NCBI GenBank assembly: GCA_045589355.1
Contig: JAZNOW010000011.1
Coordinates: 67,977 to 131,976 of the forward strand
Direction of reading: 5' to 3'
Length of the DNA stretch: 64,000 bases
From: RUG563 sp045589355
GTDB lineage: Bacteria > Bacillota > Clostridia > Christensenellales > Aristaeellaceae
This document shows positions 39,782 through 48,535 of this stretch, piece after piece. The position numbers and the translations under genes are program-made. The notes beneath the pieces were generated by a model. The model searched no databases. It worked only from the letters and a program-made list of their open reading frames with translations, and was not told the DNA's origin. Within the stretch, counting starts at the first letter, position 1; each line of letters starts with the position of its first letter.

Positions 39782-41185
39782 ATGAAAAAGCAGGCCTTTA
39801 ACCCTTACCTTCCTTCCTGGGAATACATTCCTGACGGTGAACCCTATGTATTTGGCGACCGGGTGTATGTGTACGGCTCCCACGACTTTTACAACGGCGC
39901 CGTGTTCTGCATGGGCGACTATATGGGCTGGAGCGCACCGGTGAACGACCTTGGCAACTGGCGGTGCGAAGGGGTGATTTATCCCCGCAATGCCGATCCG
40001 CTGAACAAGGGGGGCCACATGTGCCTGTATGCACCGGACGTGACTCAGGGCCCTGACGGCCGGTATTACCTGTACTATGCCCTGGATAAGGTGAGCGCCA
40101 TTTCGGTTGCGGTGTGCGATACGCCGGCGGGCAAGTTTGAATTCTATGGCTATGTGCATTATCCGGACGGAACGCGGCTGGGGGATGGGGAAAACGACGA
40201 ATTCCAGTTTGACCCCGGTGTTCTCACCGAAGGGGATACCACCTACCTGTACACCGGTTTTTGCGGCCAGTGGGACAAGAGCCGCCATGGCGCCATGGTG
40301 ACGGTGTTGGATAAAGACATGCTGACCATCCGGGAAGCACCCCGTTTTGTGGTGCCCGGATGCCAGTACAGCAAAGGCACCGGCTTTGAAGGCCATGCTT
40401 ATTTTGAAGCCGCTTCCATCCGCAAAAGAGGGGATACCTATTACTTTGTGTATTCCTCCGAAAAGATGCACGAACTGTGCTATGCCGTCAGCAAAAGCCC
40501 GGTGGAAGGGTTCCGGTACGGCGGCGTGATCGTCAGCAACAACGACCTGGGCATTGATTCCTATAAGCCGGCAGATATGCCGGTGGCTGCCGGCGGCAAC
40601 AACCATGGCAGCATTGTGGAGATTGAGAACCAGTGGTATATCTTCTACCATCGCCAGACCAACAACACCTGGTACAGCCGTCAGGGTTGTGCGGAACCCA
40701 TTTTCTTTGATGAAAACGGCCACATTGCCCAGGTGGAAATGACCAGCTGCGGCCTGAACGGCTGCGTGCTGGAGGGGGAAGGGGAATATCCTTCTTACCT
40801 TGCCTGCATCCTGTATGCCCCGGGCTTTTTGCCCATGGTGGGCTATCACATGCAGCCCCATATCATGCAGGACGGCCGGGACGGCGATGAAGAAAACGGC
40901 TATGTGGGCCGCATCATCAACGGTACGGTGATCGGCTTCAAATACTTTGATATCAAGGACGTCAAGGCCATCGGCATTACCGTTCGCGGGTACACAAACG
41001 GTGTGTTCCAGGTGCGCACAGAACTGGATGGGGAAGTGCTGGCGGAAATCAAAACCGGCAATTCCAACGTGTGGGTGGAACATACGGCAGAATGCAGATT
41101 GCCCGAAGGCAAGCAAGCGCTTTACCTCACCTTCCAGGGCGGCGGCGACAACGGCGCCGTCAAATCCATCCGCTTCATCAAATAA
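39782..41185 (+). CDS. GH43 family glycosidase with C-terminal CBM6-like domain
   Basis: 467 residues from ATG 39782 with GAGGCGAG upstream. The five-blade propeller (about 1-320) shows YVYGSHDFYNG, LYAPDVTQGPDGRYYLYYA (Asp about 82) and GFEGHAYFEAASIRK (Glu about 217), plus NNHGSIVEI, as in GH43 arabinofuranosidase/xylosidase. The C-terminal ~130 residues fit a CBM6-like sandwich. No signal peptide, so intracellular. Substrate probably an arabinose- or xylose-containing oligosaccharide. Confidence 0.9.
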   Translation: MKKQAFNPYLPSWEYIPDGEPYVFGDRVYVYGSHDFYNGAVFCMGDYMGWSAPVNDLGNWRCEGVIYPRNADPLNKGGHMCLYAPDVTQGPDGRYYLYYALDKVSAISVAVCDTPAGKFEFYGYVHYPDGTRLGDGENDEFQFDPGVLTEGDTTYLYTGFCGQWDKSRHGAMVTVLDKDMLTIREAPRFVVPGCQYSKGTGFEGHAYFEAASIRKRGDTYYFVYSSEKMHELCYAVSKSPVEGFRYGGVIVSNNDLGIDSYKPADMPVAAGGNNHGSIVEIENQWYIFYHRQTNNTWYSRQGCAEPIFFDENGHIAQVEMTSCGLNGCVLEGEGEYPSYLACILYAPGFLPMVGYHMQPHIMQDGRDGDEENGYVGRIINGTVIGFKYFDIKDVKAIGITVRGYTNGVFQVRTELDGEVLAEIKTGNSNVWVEHTAECRLPEGKQALYLTFQGGGDNGAVKSIRFIK

Positions 41186-41190
41186 AACAA

Positions 41191-41222
41191 AGGCCGGGAG
41201 GAAACCCCTCCCGGTCTTTTTT
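41191..41222. terminator. Terminator between GH43 and the ABC-F gene
   Basis: CCGGGAGG (41194-41201) with CCTCCCGG (41207-41214), followed by T-run on the plus strand. It also ends right at the converging ABC-F stop. Confidence 0.92.
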
Positions 41223-43149
41223 ATTCTTCTGCGTTTTCCAACGCTTCCGCCGCTTCTTCCCATGCGGCGTATGCCTGATTGAGATCGTCTTTCAGCTGCT
41301 GATATTCCCTGGCGGCAGCGGATGCCTTCTCCGGCACGGAGTACACCTCCGCCGTTGCCATCAAAGCTTCCTGGGCTTCGATTTTTTCTTCCAGCAGGGC
41401 AATTTGTTTCTCTGCTTCGGCCACCCGGATTTTCAGCGCTTTTTTCTGTTCCCGGGCCATGCGCAGCTTTTTCTTTTCCTTATCCGCTTCTGTTTTGGTC
41501 ATATCGGCATAGCGGATATCTTCGGTGGGGCGGGCACTTTCCCAAAGGAGACGAGCCTGATAATCATCGAAATTGCCCTTGTATTCCTTTACGCCTGTTT
41601 CGGACAAAACCAGCACCCGGTTGGCAAAGCGGTTGATGAAGTAACGGTCGTGGGAAACGGAAAGGATGGTGCCTTCAAAGTTTTCCAGCGCGTCTTCCAG
41701 CACTTCCCGGCTGTCCATATCCAGATGGTTGGTGGGTTCGTCCAGGAGCAGAAGGTTATCTTTCTGAAGCATCAGTTTTGTGAGCGCCACGCGGCCTTTT
41801 TCGCCGCCGGAAAGGGTGTGGATGGGCATGAACACGTCTTCGCCTGTAAACAGGAAAAGCCCCAGCGCTCCACGCACCTGGCTCTGGTCCAACCGGGGAA
41901 AGGCGTCCCACACTTCGTCCAGCACCGTTTTGTCGGCATGGAGGGATGCCTGTTTCTGGTCGTAGTAACCGCAATCTACATTGGCGCCCCAGCGGATGTA
42001 GCCTTTGTCTGGCTCCAGTTCGCCCATGATGCAGCGAAGCAATGTGGATTTGCCGATGCCGTTGGGACCAAGCAATGCCACACGGTCGCCGGCACGCAGG
42101 TCAAAATGCACATTGGAAAAGAGAGTCCGGCCGTCAAAGGCTTTTTCAAAATCCCGCACCGCCATCACGTCGTCACCGGTGCGTCGCCTGGCTTCAAAGC
42201 GGAAACGCACCTGATGCTCGTCTTCTGGCCGCTCCAGCCGTTCGATTTTCTCCAGACGCTTTTCCCGGCTTTCGGCGGCTTTGATGGATTTTTCCCGGTT
42301 AAAGGATTTATAGCGGGCAATGATAGCTTCTTCCCGGGCGATCAGCCGCTGCTGCTGTTCCCAGGCGCGCATGCGGATTTCAAACCGTTCGGCGCGCTGG
42401 GGCATATAGGCGGAGTAATTGCCGGTATAGGTTTCGGCCACACCCAGCAAAAGCTCGGTGATGTGGGTGCAGATTTTGTCCATGAAATAGCGGTCATGAG
42501 AAACCACGATGACGGCGCCTTTGTATTCGGACAGGTACTTTTCCAGCCAGGCAAGGGCTTCCAGGTCCAGGTGGTTGGTGGGTTCGTCCAGCAGCAAAAG
42601 ATCCGGTTTTTGCAAAAGCAGCCTGGCCAGGCACAAACGGGTAAGCTCACCGCCGGAAAGCAGGTGGGCCGGCTGATCCCACTGGTGCTTTTCAAAGCCA
42701 AGACCTGCAAGCACACCGGCAATGGAAGACTGCCAGGCGTACCCATCCGCCTTTTCAAAAAGGAAATTCAGCCTTTCGTAGCTGTCGCCAAGGCGCTTTA
42801 GCTCCGTTTCGTTTTGCGTGGACGCCATGTCCACTTCCATTTGGCGCAGCTTTTCTTCCATGGCAAAAACGGGGAGAAAAACATCCTTCAGCACTTCGTA
42901 CACCGTCTTATTGCCGGAAACGGAAAACTGCTGTTCCATGTAGCCCAGGGACAGGTCTTTCCCCAGAGAGAAGGAGCCGTCGTCCGCATCCATCAGGCCG
43001 GCAAGGATTTTGAGCAGGGTGGATTTACCGCAGCCGTTTACGCCTACCAGGCCCATGCGCTGCTTATCCTGCAGCACAAAAGAGACGTCTTTGAGCACCT
43101 GATTGCCGCCAAACGCCTTTTGCAGATTTTGAACGGATAATACGATCAT
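41221..43149 (-). CDS. ABC-F family ATPase (YdiF-like)
   Basis: 642 residues, ATG 43149. Two ABC domains without membrane helices. N-domain: GVNGCGKST, SGGELTRLCLARLLL, LLDEPTNHLD. C-domain: GPNGIGKST, SGGEKGRVALTKLML, LLDEPTNHLD. A charged P-site-tRNA-interaction linker (about 235-315) has ESREKRLEKIERLE, and a long coiled-coil tail (about 530-642) is present. ABC-F proteins bind the ribosomal E site to clear stalls or to protect it from antibiotics. Which role applies is not clear. Confidence 0.93.
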   Translation of the reverse strand: MIVLSVQNLQKAFGGNQVLKDVSFVLQDKQRMGLVGVNGCGKSTLLKILAGLMDADDGSFSLGKDLSLGYMEQQFSVSGNKTVYEVLKDVFLPVFAMEEKLRQMEVDMASTQNETELKRLGDSYERLNFLFEKADGYAWQSSIAGVLAGLGFEKHQWDQPAHLLSGGELTRLCLARLLLQKPDLLLLDEPTNHLDLEALAWLEKYLSEYKGAVIVVSHDRYFMDKICTHITELLLGVAETYTGNYSAYMPQRAERFEIRMRAWEQQQRLIAREEAIIARYKSFNREKSIKAAESREKRLEKIERLERPEDEHQVRFRFEARRRTGDDVMAVRDFEKAFDGRTLFSNVHFDLRAGDRVALLGPNGIGKSTLLRCIMGELEPDKGYIRWGANVDCGYYDQKQASLHADKTVLDEVWDAFPRLDQSQVRGALGLFLFTGEDVFMPIHTLSGGEKGRVALTKLMLQKDNLLLLDEPTNHLDMDSREVLEDALENFEGTILSVSHDRYFINRFANRVLVLSETGVKEYKGNFDDYQARLLWESARPTEDIRYADMTKTEADKEKKKLRMAREQKKALKIRVAEAEKQIALLEEKIEAQEALMATAEVYSVPEKASAAAREYQQLKDDLNQAYAAWEEAAEALENAEE

Positions 43150-43189
43150 ACTTTCTCCCGAAAAATAAAATGGGCATTACGCAAAGAAA

Positions 43190-43214
43190 GGGCTGACCTA
43201 AAAACAGTCAGCCC
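43190..43214 (-). terminator. Terminator of secG
   Basis: Minus strand GGGCTGAC (43214-43207) and GTCAGCCC (43197-43190), followed by the T-rich TTTCTTTG. Confidence 0.75.
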
Positions 43215-43254
43215 AGCAGAGGCCGTACAGCCCCATTTCCAATCGCGATTTCGA

Positions 43255-43485
43255 TCAGCCGATGATGACCATCACCAGGGCCAGCACCACGAACACGATG
43301 GCGGAAACCTTGGTGATCATGGCCAGCTTGCCTTCCAGGCTGTTCATCTTGTTCTTGCCGAAGAAGGTTTCGCTGGTAGCGCCGGACAGGGCGCCCAGAC
43401 CGTTTTCGTCGGAAGACTGCATCAAAACACTGATGATCAGGGCCAGGGCGGCGATGACCATGAGAACATTCACAACGATAGACAT
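43255..43485 (-). CDS. secG: Preprotein translocase subunit SecG
   Basis: 76 residues, ATG 43485 with AAGGAGG upstream. Two hydrophobic helices (about 5-22 and 56-75) with MQSSDENGLGALSGATS between, the SecG signature, ending TKVSAIVFVVLALVMVI. It stimulates SecYE-SecA driven export. It has its own promoter at 43518-43546 and a terminator, so monocistronic. Confidence 0.96.
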   Translation of the reverse strand: MSIVVNVLMVIAALALIISVLMQSSDENGLGALSGATSETFFGKNKMNSLEGKLAMITKVSAIVFVVLALVMVIIG

Positions 43486-43517
43486 GTAAAACTACCTCCT
43501 TGAATTCAACGCAAATG

Positions 43518-43546
43518 ATTGTACCATACACAAAAGAAAATTACAA
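43518..43546 (-). promoter_or_regulatory. Promoter of secG
   Basis: Minus strand TTGTAA (43546-43541) and TACAAT (43523-43518), 17 bases apart. Confidence 0.8.
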
Positions 43547-43600
43547 GCGAGAGAATGCAAAACATTGAAATTTTTTTGCACTTTTTGCAGTTTTTTCCGT

Positions 43601-45037
43601 TCAATCTGCCGCTTCCTCTCTACGGATGCCGGTTTTATCCTTCAGCCACCGGCCGGAAAGCAGGAACCAGGCAGCAATGCACACGCCGCAAAGGGTAGCC
43701 GCCGGGCCGGCAAGGCCCACGCCGGGCAGGCCCCATTTGAGCACAGAGCCGAAAATGATGGCCACGGGGATGCGCAGGAACAGGGAAGAGATGGTGCCGG
43801 AAATGAGGGTAAAGAAGGTATGGCCGGCACCCATGATGAGCCCGTTGATGCAGAAAAGAATGGGAATAAAGAGATATTCGATGGAGAACGTGCGGATATA
43901 GGAAACGCCGTCCCGGATAGTATCTGCATTGGAATCGAAAAAGCCGATGATGGTTTCGGGGAACAGCTGCACTGCAACCAGGATGACTATGCTGATGGAA
44001 AGAGCAATGGCAATGCCCACGTTCAGGCACTTGCGGGCGCGGTCATGCCGGCCGGCGCCGATGTTTTGTGCGGCATAGGCACTGACGGAGTTACTCATGG
44101 CAACGGCAGGCAAAATGGCGAAGGAATTGAACTTGCCCACGATGCCCACGGCAGCAGAGGCCACCACGCCGCCGATGGTATTGACCACGGCACTCATGAC
44201 AAGGAAGGAAATGTTGACGATGATGCTCTGGACGGAAGAGGGGATGCCCAGTTTGATCATCAGCTTCATTTTTTCTTTTACAATGCGGAAAGAACGGAGC
44301 CTGAAATCAAACACAAAGCGGGAACGGGCAAGATACATAGCTGCGATCAGGAAACTGACAGCCTGGGCAATGACAGTGGCCCAGGCAGCGCCGGCGGCAC
44401 CCATGCCAAGGCCTTTGACAAACCAAAGGTCCAGCACCACATTGATCGCGCAGGCAATGGCCACAAAATACAAAGGACGCACGGAATCGCCCATGCCGCG
44501 CTGGATGGAACTGATGGCATTGTAGCCGAAGATGAAAATCGTGCCCATCAGGCAGATGATCAGGTACTGCTGGGCGTGGGCGAAGGATTCGGCAGGGGTG
44601 TTGAGCAGACGGAGCAGGGGAGCGGACAAAAGCGACATAACCACCGTCAGCACAATGGCGGCAATGCCCAGCATGGAGAACATGGTACCCACGGTTTCGG
44701 AGGCATCCTTGGGCTTCTTTGCGCCGATGTACTGGCCCACCAGCACCGTGCCGGAAACGGTAAGGCCGCTGACGGCCATGGCCACCATGTGCGTGATCTG
44801 GCTGCCGATGTTGACACCGGACAAAATGGCTGTGCGTGCAGCGGCATCGGCGGCGGAATAATTGCCCACCACCCACATGTCCACAGCGCCGTAGAGAGCC
44901 TGCAGGATGTTGGAAAGCAGGAAAGGTGCGGCGAAGGTGAGCATGCCTTTGCCGATGGGGCCGGTGGTAAAATCCTGATTGCGGTTGGAAGAAAGCGACC
45001 GGTTTTTCTTCAGTGCTTTTGAAGCAAACATGATCAT
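43601..45037 (-). CDS. MATE family efflux transporter (copy A)
   Basis: 478 residues from ATG 45037 (AAGGAACG upstream). Twelve hydrophobic helices in two MatE halves; the first has PFLLSNILQALYGAVDMWVV (about residue 37), the second IKLGIPSSVQSIIVNISFLV. It is a cation/drug antiporter of the DinF/NorM kind; the substrate is unknown. It lies divergently to the hydrogenase operon, separated by 244 bases. A second MATE gene (51707-53101) is more distant in sequence. Confidence 0.93.
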   Translation of the reverse strand: MIMFASKALKKNRSLSSNRNQDFTTGPIGKGMLTFAAPFLLSNILQALYGAVDMWVVGNYSAADAAARTAILSGVNIGSQITHMVAMAVSGLTVSGTVLVGQYIGAKKPKDASETVGTMFSMLGIAAIVLTVVMSLLSAPLLRLLNTPAESFAHAQQYLIICLMGTIFIFGYNAISSIQRGMGDSVRPLYFVAIACAINVVLDLWFVKGLGMGAAGAAWATVIAQAVSFLIAAMYLARSRFVFDFRLRSFRIVKEKMKLMIKLGIPSSVQSIIVNISFLVMSAVVNTIGGVVASAAVGIVGKFNSFAILPAVAMSNSVSAYAAQNIGAGRHDRARKCLNVGIAIALSISIVILVAVQLFPETIIGFFDSNADTIRDGVSYIRTFSIEYLFIPILFCINGLIMGAGHTFFTLISGTISSLFLRIPVAIIFGSVLKWGLPGVGLAGPAATLCGVCIAAWFLLSGRWLKDKTGIRREEAAD

Positions 45038-45055
45038 GTGCGTTCCTTTCTTTTT

Positions 45056-45083
45056 AGCATAACAGATTAACAATACATGAAAA
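45056..45083 (-). promoter_or_regulatory. Weak candidate promoter of MATE copy A
   Basis: Minus strand TTTTCA (45083-45078) and TATGCT (45061-45056), 16 bases apart. The -35 box is poor. Confidence 0.4.
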
Positions 45084-45158
45084 CGGAAGAAAGGGCAATA
45101 GAAAAAACGAAAAAAAGAAGAAATAACAGGATTTGAGGAGAAAAGACGAAAAAATTCG

Positions 45159-45176
45159 AAAATTTGATCAAATTTT
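45159..45176. promoter_or_regulatory. 18-bp perfect palindrome upstream of the hydrogenase operon
   Basis: AAAATTTGATCAAATTTT is a perfect inverted repeat about 105 bases before the first gene. A -10-like TATCAT lies 30 bases or so later (near 45212) with no good -35 box, so an activator or repressor is likely needed. A redox regulator such as Rex would make sense for an NADH-linked hydrogenase, but this is not the textbook Rex box. A small GCCC-GAAA-GGGC hairpin (45240-45251) is in the leader. Confidence 0.5.
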
Positions 45177-45281
45177 TTGAAAAATGTTCGTGCATTTATT
45201 CGAAAAGTATGTTATCATATACGTTGGTAAACCAAGTATGCCCGAAAGGGCAATGAGAATAAAAGGAGGGTTTATACCGTC

Positions 45282-45758
45282 ATGCCGGACATGAAAGAAA
45301 AGTATGATCAGCTTCAGCAGGTAATCGAAGAGCTGAAGGATCAGCCCGGTGCACTGATGCCCGTGCTGCAGAAGGCGCAGGGTATCTTCGGCTGCGTTCC
45401 CATGGATGTTCAGAAAATCATTGCTGAAGGCCTGGGCGTCACGCTGAGCGAAGTTTACGGCGTTGCCACCTTCTACGCCCAGTTCACCCTGGAGCCCGCC
45501 GGTAAGTACATCATCAGCGTTTGCATGGGTACTGCCTGCTACGTAAAGGGCAGCCAGAAGGTGCTGGATAAGCTGAGCGAAGAACTGAATGTGCCCGTTG
45601 GCAAGACCTCTGCCGATGGCCTGTTCACCCTGAATGCCACCCGTTGCCTGGGTGCCTGCGGCCTGGCCCCTGTTATGACCGTGAACGAAGAAGTTTACGG
45701 CCGTCTCACGCCCGACGATATCCCCGGCATCATTGCCAAGTACCGGGAACTGGGCTAA
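45282..45758 (+). CDS. hydC: NuoE-like [2Fe-2S] subunit of the hydrogenase (HydC)
   Basis: 158 residues, ATG 45282 behind AAAGGAGGG. Thioredoxin-like 24 kDa subunit; the four Cys lie in SVCMGTACYVKG (about residues 82-90) and TRCLGACGLAPVM (about 125). It is the first gene of the operon and carries electrons between NuoF-like and other parts. Codon use is highly biased for expression. Confidence 0.95.
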   Translation: MPDMKEKYDQLQQVIEELKDQPGALMPVLQKAQGIFGCVPMDVQKIIAEGLGVTLSEVYGVATFYAQFTLEPAGKYIISVCMGTACYVKGSQKVLDKLSEELNVPVGKTSADGLFTLNATRCLGACGLAPVMTVNEEVYGRLTPDDIPGIIAKYRELG

Positions 45759-45761
45759 GCC

Positions 45762-46316
45762 ATGCGTGATCTTTCTCTCCACATACTCGATCTGGCACAG
45801 AACAGCATCCGGGCAAATGCTACGCTGGTGCAGCTGAAGATCATCTGCAATGAAAACGGAATTCTTTCCATTATTATTGAAGATGACGGATGCGGCATGG
45901 ACGAAGCGCTGCTCAAGCGGGTGATGAGCCCCTTTGCCACCACCAGAACCACCAGAAAAGTGGGGCTGGGCATTCCCATGATGGCGGAAAACTGCCGTCT
46001 GGCCGGCGGCGATCTGAAAATCGAAAGTGTGGTGGGGAAGGGTACGGTGCTTTGCGCCACCCTGGACACCGCTTCCATCGATTGTCTGCCTCTTGGCGAT
46101 ATTGCAGGAACGGTGGTGACCTTGGTATCCGCAAATCCCGAAAAGCCTGACTTTCTTTTGCAGTGCAAAACGGTAAAAGGCGAAATGGTGTTTGACACCC
46201 GTCAGGTGCGGGAAGTGCTGGAAGGGGTTCCCCTGAACGAACCCGAAATTGTTGCCTGGATGGATGCATCCATTCGAGAAGAAATTGAACCGATATTTGG
46301 AGGTGTCGTTTTATGA
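45762..46316 (+). CDS. GHKL/histidine-kinase-like ATPase within the hydrogenase operon
   Basis: 184 residues, ATG 45762, three bases after hydC. HATPase domain: N-box LDLAQNSIRANA, G1 EDDGCGMD and TRKVGLGIPMM at about residues 7-75, then a 70-residue C-terminal part of unknown fold. There is no His-acceptor domain, so it is not a normal sensor kinase. Similar ATPases are common in clostridial hydABC operons. A role in regulation or assembly is inference. Confidence 0.9.
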   Translation: MRDLSLHILDLAQNSIRANATLVQLKIICNENGILSIIIEDDGCGMDEALLKRVMSPFATTRTTRKVGLGIPMMAENCRLAGGDLKIESVVGKGTVLCATLDTASIDCLPLGDIAGTVVTLVSANPEKPDFLLQCKTVKGEMVFDTRQVREVLEGVPLNEPEIVAWMDASIREEIEPIFGGVVL

Positions 46317-46687
46317 AGTCTTTGGCTGAACTGCAGGCCATTCGCGAAAAGACCCTGAACCGCATCAACCTGCGCAAGGAAGACGAAAATGAAACCGTGC
46401 GCATCGTTGTGGGCATGGCTACCTGCGGCATTGCTGCCGGCGCCCGTCCCGTGATGCTTTCCTTCATGGAAGAAACTGAAAAGCGCGGCCTTGGCAATGT
46501 GACCGTTTCCCAGACCGGCTGCATCGGCATGTGCCGGCTGGAGCCCATGGTGGATGTTTATCTGCCCGGACAGGAAAAGGTGACCTATGTGCACGTCAAG
46601 CCCGAAATGGTGAGCCGCATTGTGGCCGAACATATCGTCAACGGCCGTCCTGTGGAAGAATACACCATCGGTGCTGCTGAAAAATAA
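46313..46687 (+). CDS. Stand-alone thioredoxin-like [2Fe-2S] ferredoxin
   Basis: 124 residues, ATG 46313 overlapping the previous stop. Four Cys in VGMATCGIAAGA and QTGCIGMCRLEP (about residues 38-80) match the fold of the NuoE/NuoF N-terminal domain. It is a separate electron carrier, as in many electron-bifurcating hydrogenase operons. It is followed, 29 bases later, by the NuoF-like gene. Confidence 0.92.
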   Translation: MKSLAELQAIREKTLNRINLRKEDENETVRIVVGMATCGIAAGARPVMLSFMEETEKRGLGNVTVSQTGCIGMCRLEPMVDVYLPGQEKVTYVHVKPEMVSRIVAEHIVNGRPVEEYTIGAAEK

Positions 46688-46716
46688 TTAAGCGACCGCT
46701 ATAGGAGGAATTGCTC

Positions 46717-48513
46717 ATGGAAATCTATCGCGCTCATGTGCTTTGCTGCGGCGGTACCGGCTGTACGTCTTCCGGCTCTGCGCAGCTGATTGACCGCTTC
46801 GAACAGAAGATCGCCGAAGCTGGCCTGGAAAAGGAAGTTAAGGTCATCCGCACCGGTTGCTTCGGTCTGTGCGAAGCCGGCCCCGTGGTTATCGTGTATC
46901 CCGAAGGCACTTTCTATTCCCGTGTCCGTGTGGAAGACGTGGATGAAATCGTGTCCGAACATCTGCTCAAGGGCCGCAAGGTGCAGCACCTGGTGTACAC
47001 CGATCATGCTTCCCACGAACAGAATGCCAACAAGAGCCTCAATGATATCAACTTCTACAAGCATCAGAAGCGTGTTGCCCTGCGCAACTGCGGTGTGATC
47101 GACCCCGAAAACATCGACGAATACATCGCTTTTGACGGCTACATGGCCCTGGAAAAGGCCCTGACCCGGATGACCCGCGAAGAAGTCATCGACGAAATCC
47201 TCAAGTCCGGCCTGCGCGGCCGTGGCGGCGGCGGTTTCCCCACGGGCCTGAAGTGGAAGTTCACCTACAATTCTCAGGCTGATCAGAAGTACGTGGCCTG
47301 CAACGCTGACGAAGGCGACCCCGGCGCTTTCATGGACCGCTCCATCCTGGAAGGCGATCCCCATGCCGTGATCGAAGCTATGGCCATCGCCGGTTATGCC
47401 ATCGGTGCTTCCGAAGGCTATGTGTACGTCCGCGCCGAATATCCCATCGCTGTGAAGCGTCTGGAAATTGCCATCAACCAGGCTCATGAATACGGCCTGC
47501 TTGGCAAGAACATTTTCGGCACCGATTTCTCCTTCGACCTGAAGATCCGTCTGGGCGCCGGCGCTTTCGTGTGCGGCGAAGAAACGGCCCTGATGCGCTC
47601 CATCGAAGGTATGCGCGGCGAACCCACCCCCCGTCCTCCTTTCCCCGCTGTGAAGGGCCTGTTCGCCAAGCCCACCATGCTCAACAACGTGGAAACCTAT
47701 GCCAACGTGCCCCAGATCATCCTCAACGGCGCTGACTGGTTCTGCGAAATGGGCACCGAAAAGAGCAAGGGCACCAAGGTGTTCGCTCTGGGCGGCAAGA
47801 TCAACAACACCGGTCTTGTGGAAGTGCCCATGGGTACTCCTCTTCGCACCATCATTTACGATATCGGCGGCGGCATCCCCAACGGCAAGGCCTTCAAGGC
47901 CGTGCAGACCGGCGGCCCCTCCGGCGGCTGTCTGCCCGCTGAACTGCTGGACACCCCCGTTGACTATGACAACCTGATCGCTGCCGGCTCCATGATGGGC
48001 TCCGGTGGTATGATCGTTATGGACGAAGACAACTGCATGGTTGACATCGCTCGTTTCTTCCTGGACTTCACCGTGGACGAAAGCTGCGGTAAGTGCGCTC
48101 CCTGCCGCATCGGTACCCGCCGTATGCTGGAAATCCTGGAACGCATTGTGGAAGGCAAGGGTGAAGAAGGCGATATCGAAAAGCTGGAAAACCTGGCCAA
48201 CACCATCAAGGCTACCGCTCTGTGCGGCCTGGGCCAGACGGCTCCCAACCCCGTGCTGTCCACCCTGAAGTTCTTCCGTCACGAATACGAAGCCCACATC
48301 AAGGAAAAGAAGTGCCCCGCACATCACTGCCAGAAGCTGCTGCAGTATGTGATCACCGACAAGTGCCGCGGCTGCACCCTGTGCTCCAAGATCTGCCCCG
48401 CCGGCGCGATCACCGGCAGCGTGAAGGAAATGCACCACATCGATACGGCCAAGTGCCTCAAGTGCGGTGCCTGCATCGAAAAGTGCCGCTTTGGCGCCAT
48501 CGTGAAGATCTGA
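46717..48513 (+). CDS. hydB: NuoF-like NADH/FMN subunit of the hydrogenase (HydB)
   Basis: 598 residues from ATG 46717 (AGGAGG eight bases upstream). An N-terminal [2Fe-2S] domain (CCGGTGCTSSGS; CFGLCEAG) precedes the FMN/NAD core: GLRGRGGGGFPTG (about 165) and NADEGDPGAFMDR (about 195). SCGKCAPCRIGTRR (about 455) holds a [4Fe-4S] cluster. The tail has two more: CRGCTLCSKICPAG and CLKCGACIEKCRFG. It is the flavin site for electron bifurcation with NADH and ferredoxin. Confidence 0.96.
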   Translation: MEIYRAHVLCCGGTGCTSSGSAQLIDRFEQKIAEAGLEKEVKVIRTGCFGLCEAGPVVIVYPEGTFYSRVRVEDVDEIVSEHLLKGRKVQHLVYTDHASHEQNANKSLNDINFYKHQKRVALRNCGVIDPENIDEYIAFDGYMALEKALTRMTREEVIDEILKSGLRGRGGGGFPTGLKWKFTYNSQADQKYVACNADEGDPGAFMDRSILEGDPHAVIEAMAIAGYAIGASEGYVYVRAEYPIAVKRLEIAINQAHEYGLLGKNIFGTDFSFDLKIRLGAGAFVCGEETALMRSIEGMRGEPTPRPPFPAVKGLFAKPTMLNNVETYANVPQIILNGADWFCEMGTEKSKGTKVFALGGKINNTGLVEVPMGTPLRTIIYDIGGGIPNGKAFKAVQTGGPSGGCLPAELLDTPVDYDNLIAAGSMMGSGGMIVMDEDNCMVDIARFFLDFTVDESCGKCAPCRIGTRRMLEILERIVEGKGEEGDIEKLENLANTIKATALCGLGQTAPNPVLSTLKFFRHEYEAHIKEKKCPAHHCQKLLQYVITDKCRGCTLCSKICPAGAITGSVKEMHHIDTAKCLKCGACIEKCRFGAIVKI

Positions 48514-48535
48514 TACGTGCAAGGAGGAAAATGAA

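Noticed and set aside
45239..45252. GCCC-GAAA-GGGC hairpin as terminator of something upstream
   Set aside because: No T-run and no plus-strand gene before it; treated as part of the hydC leader.
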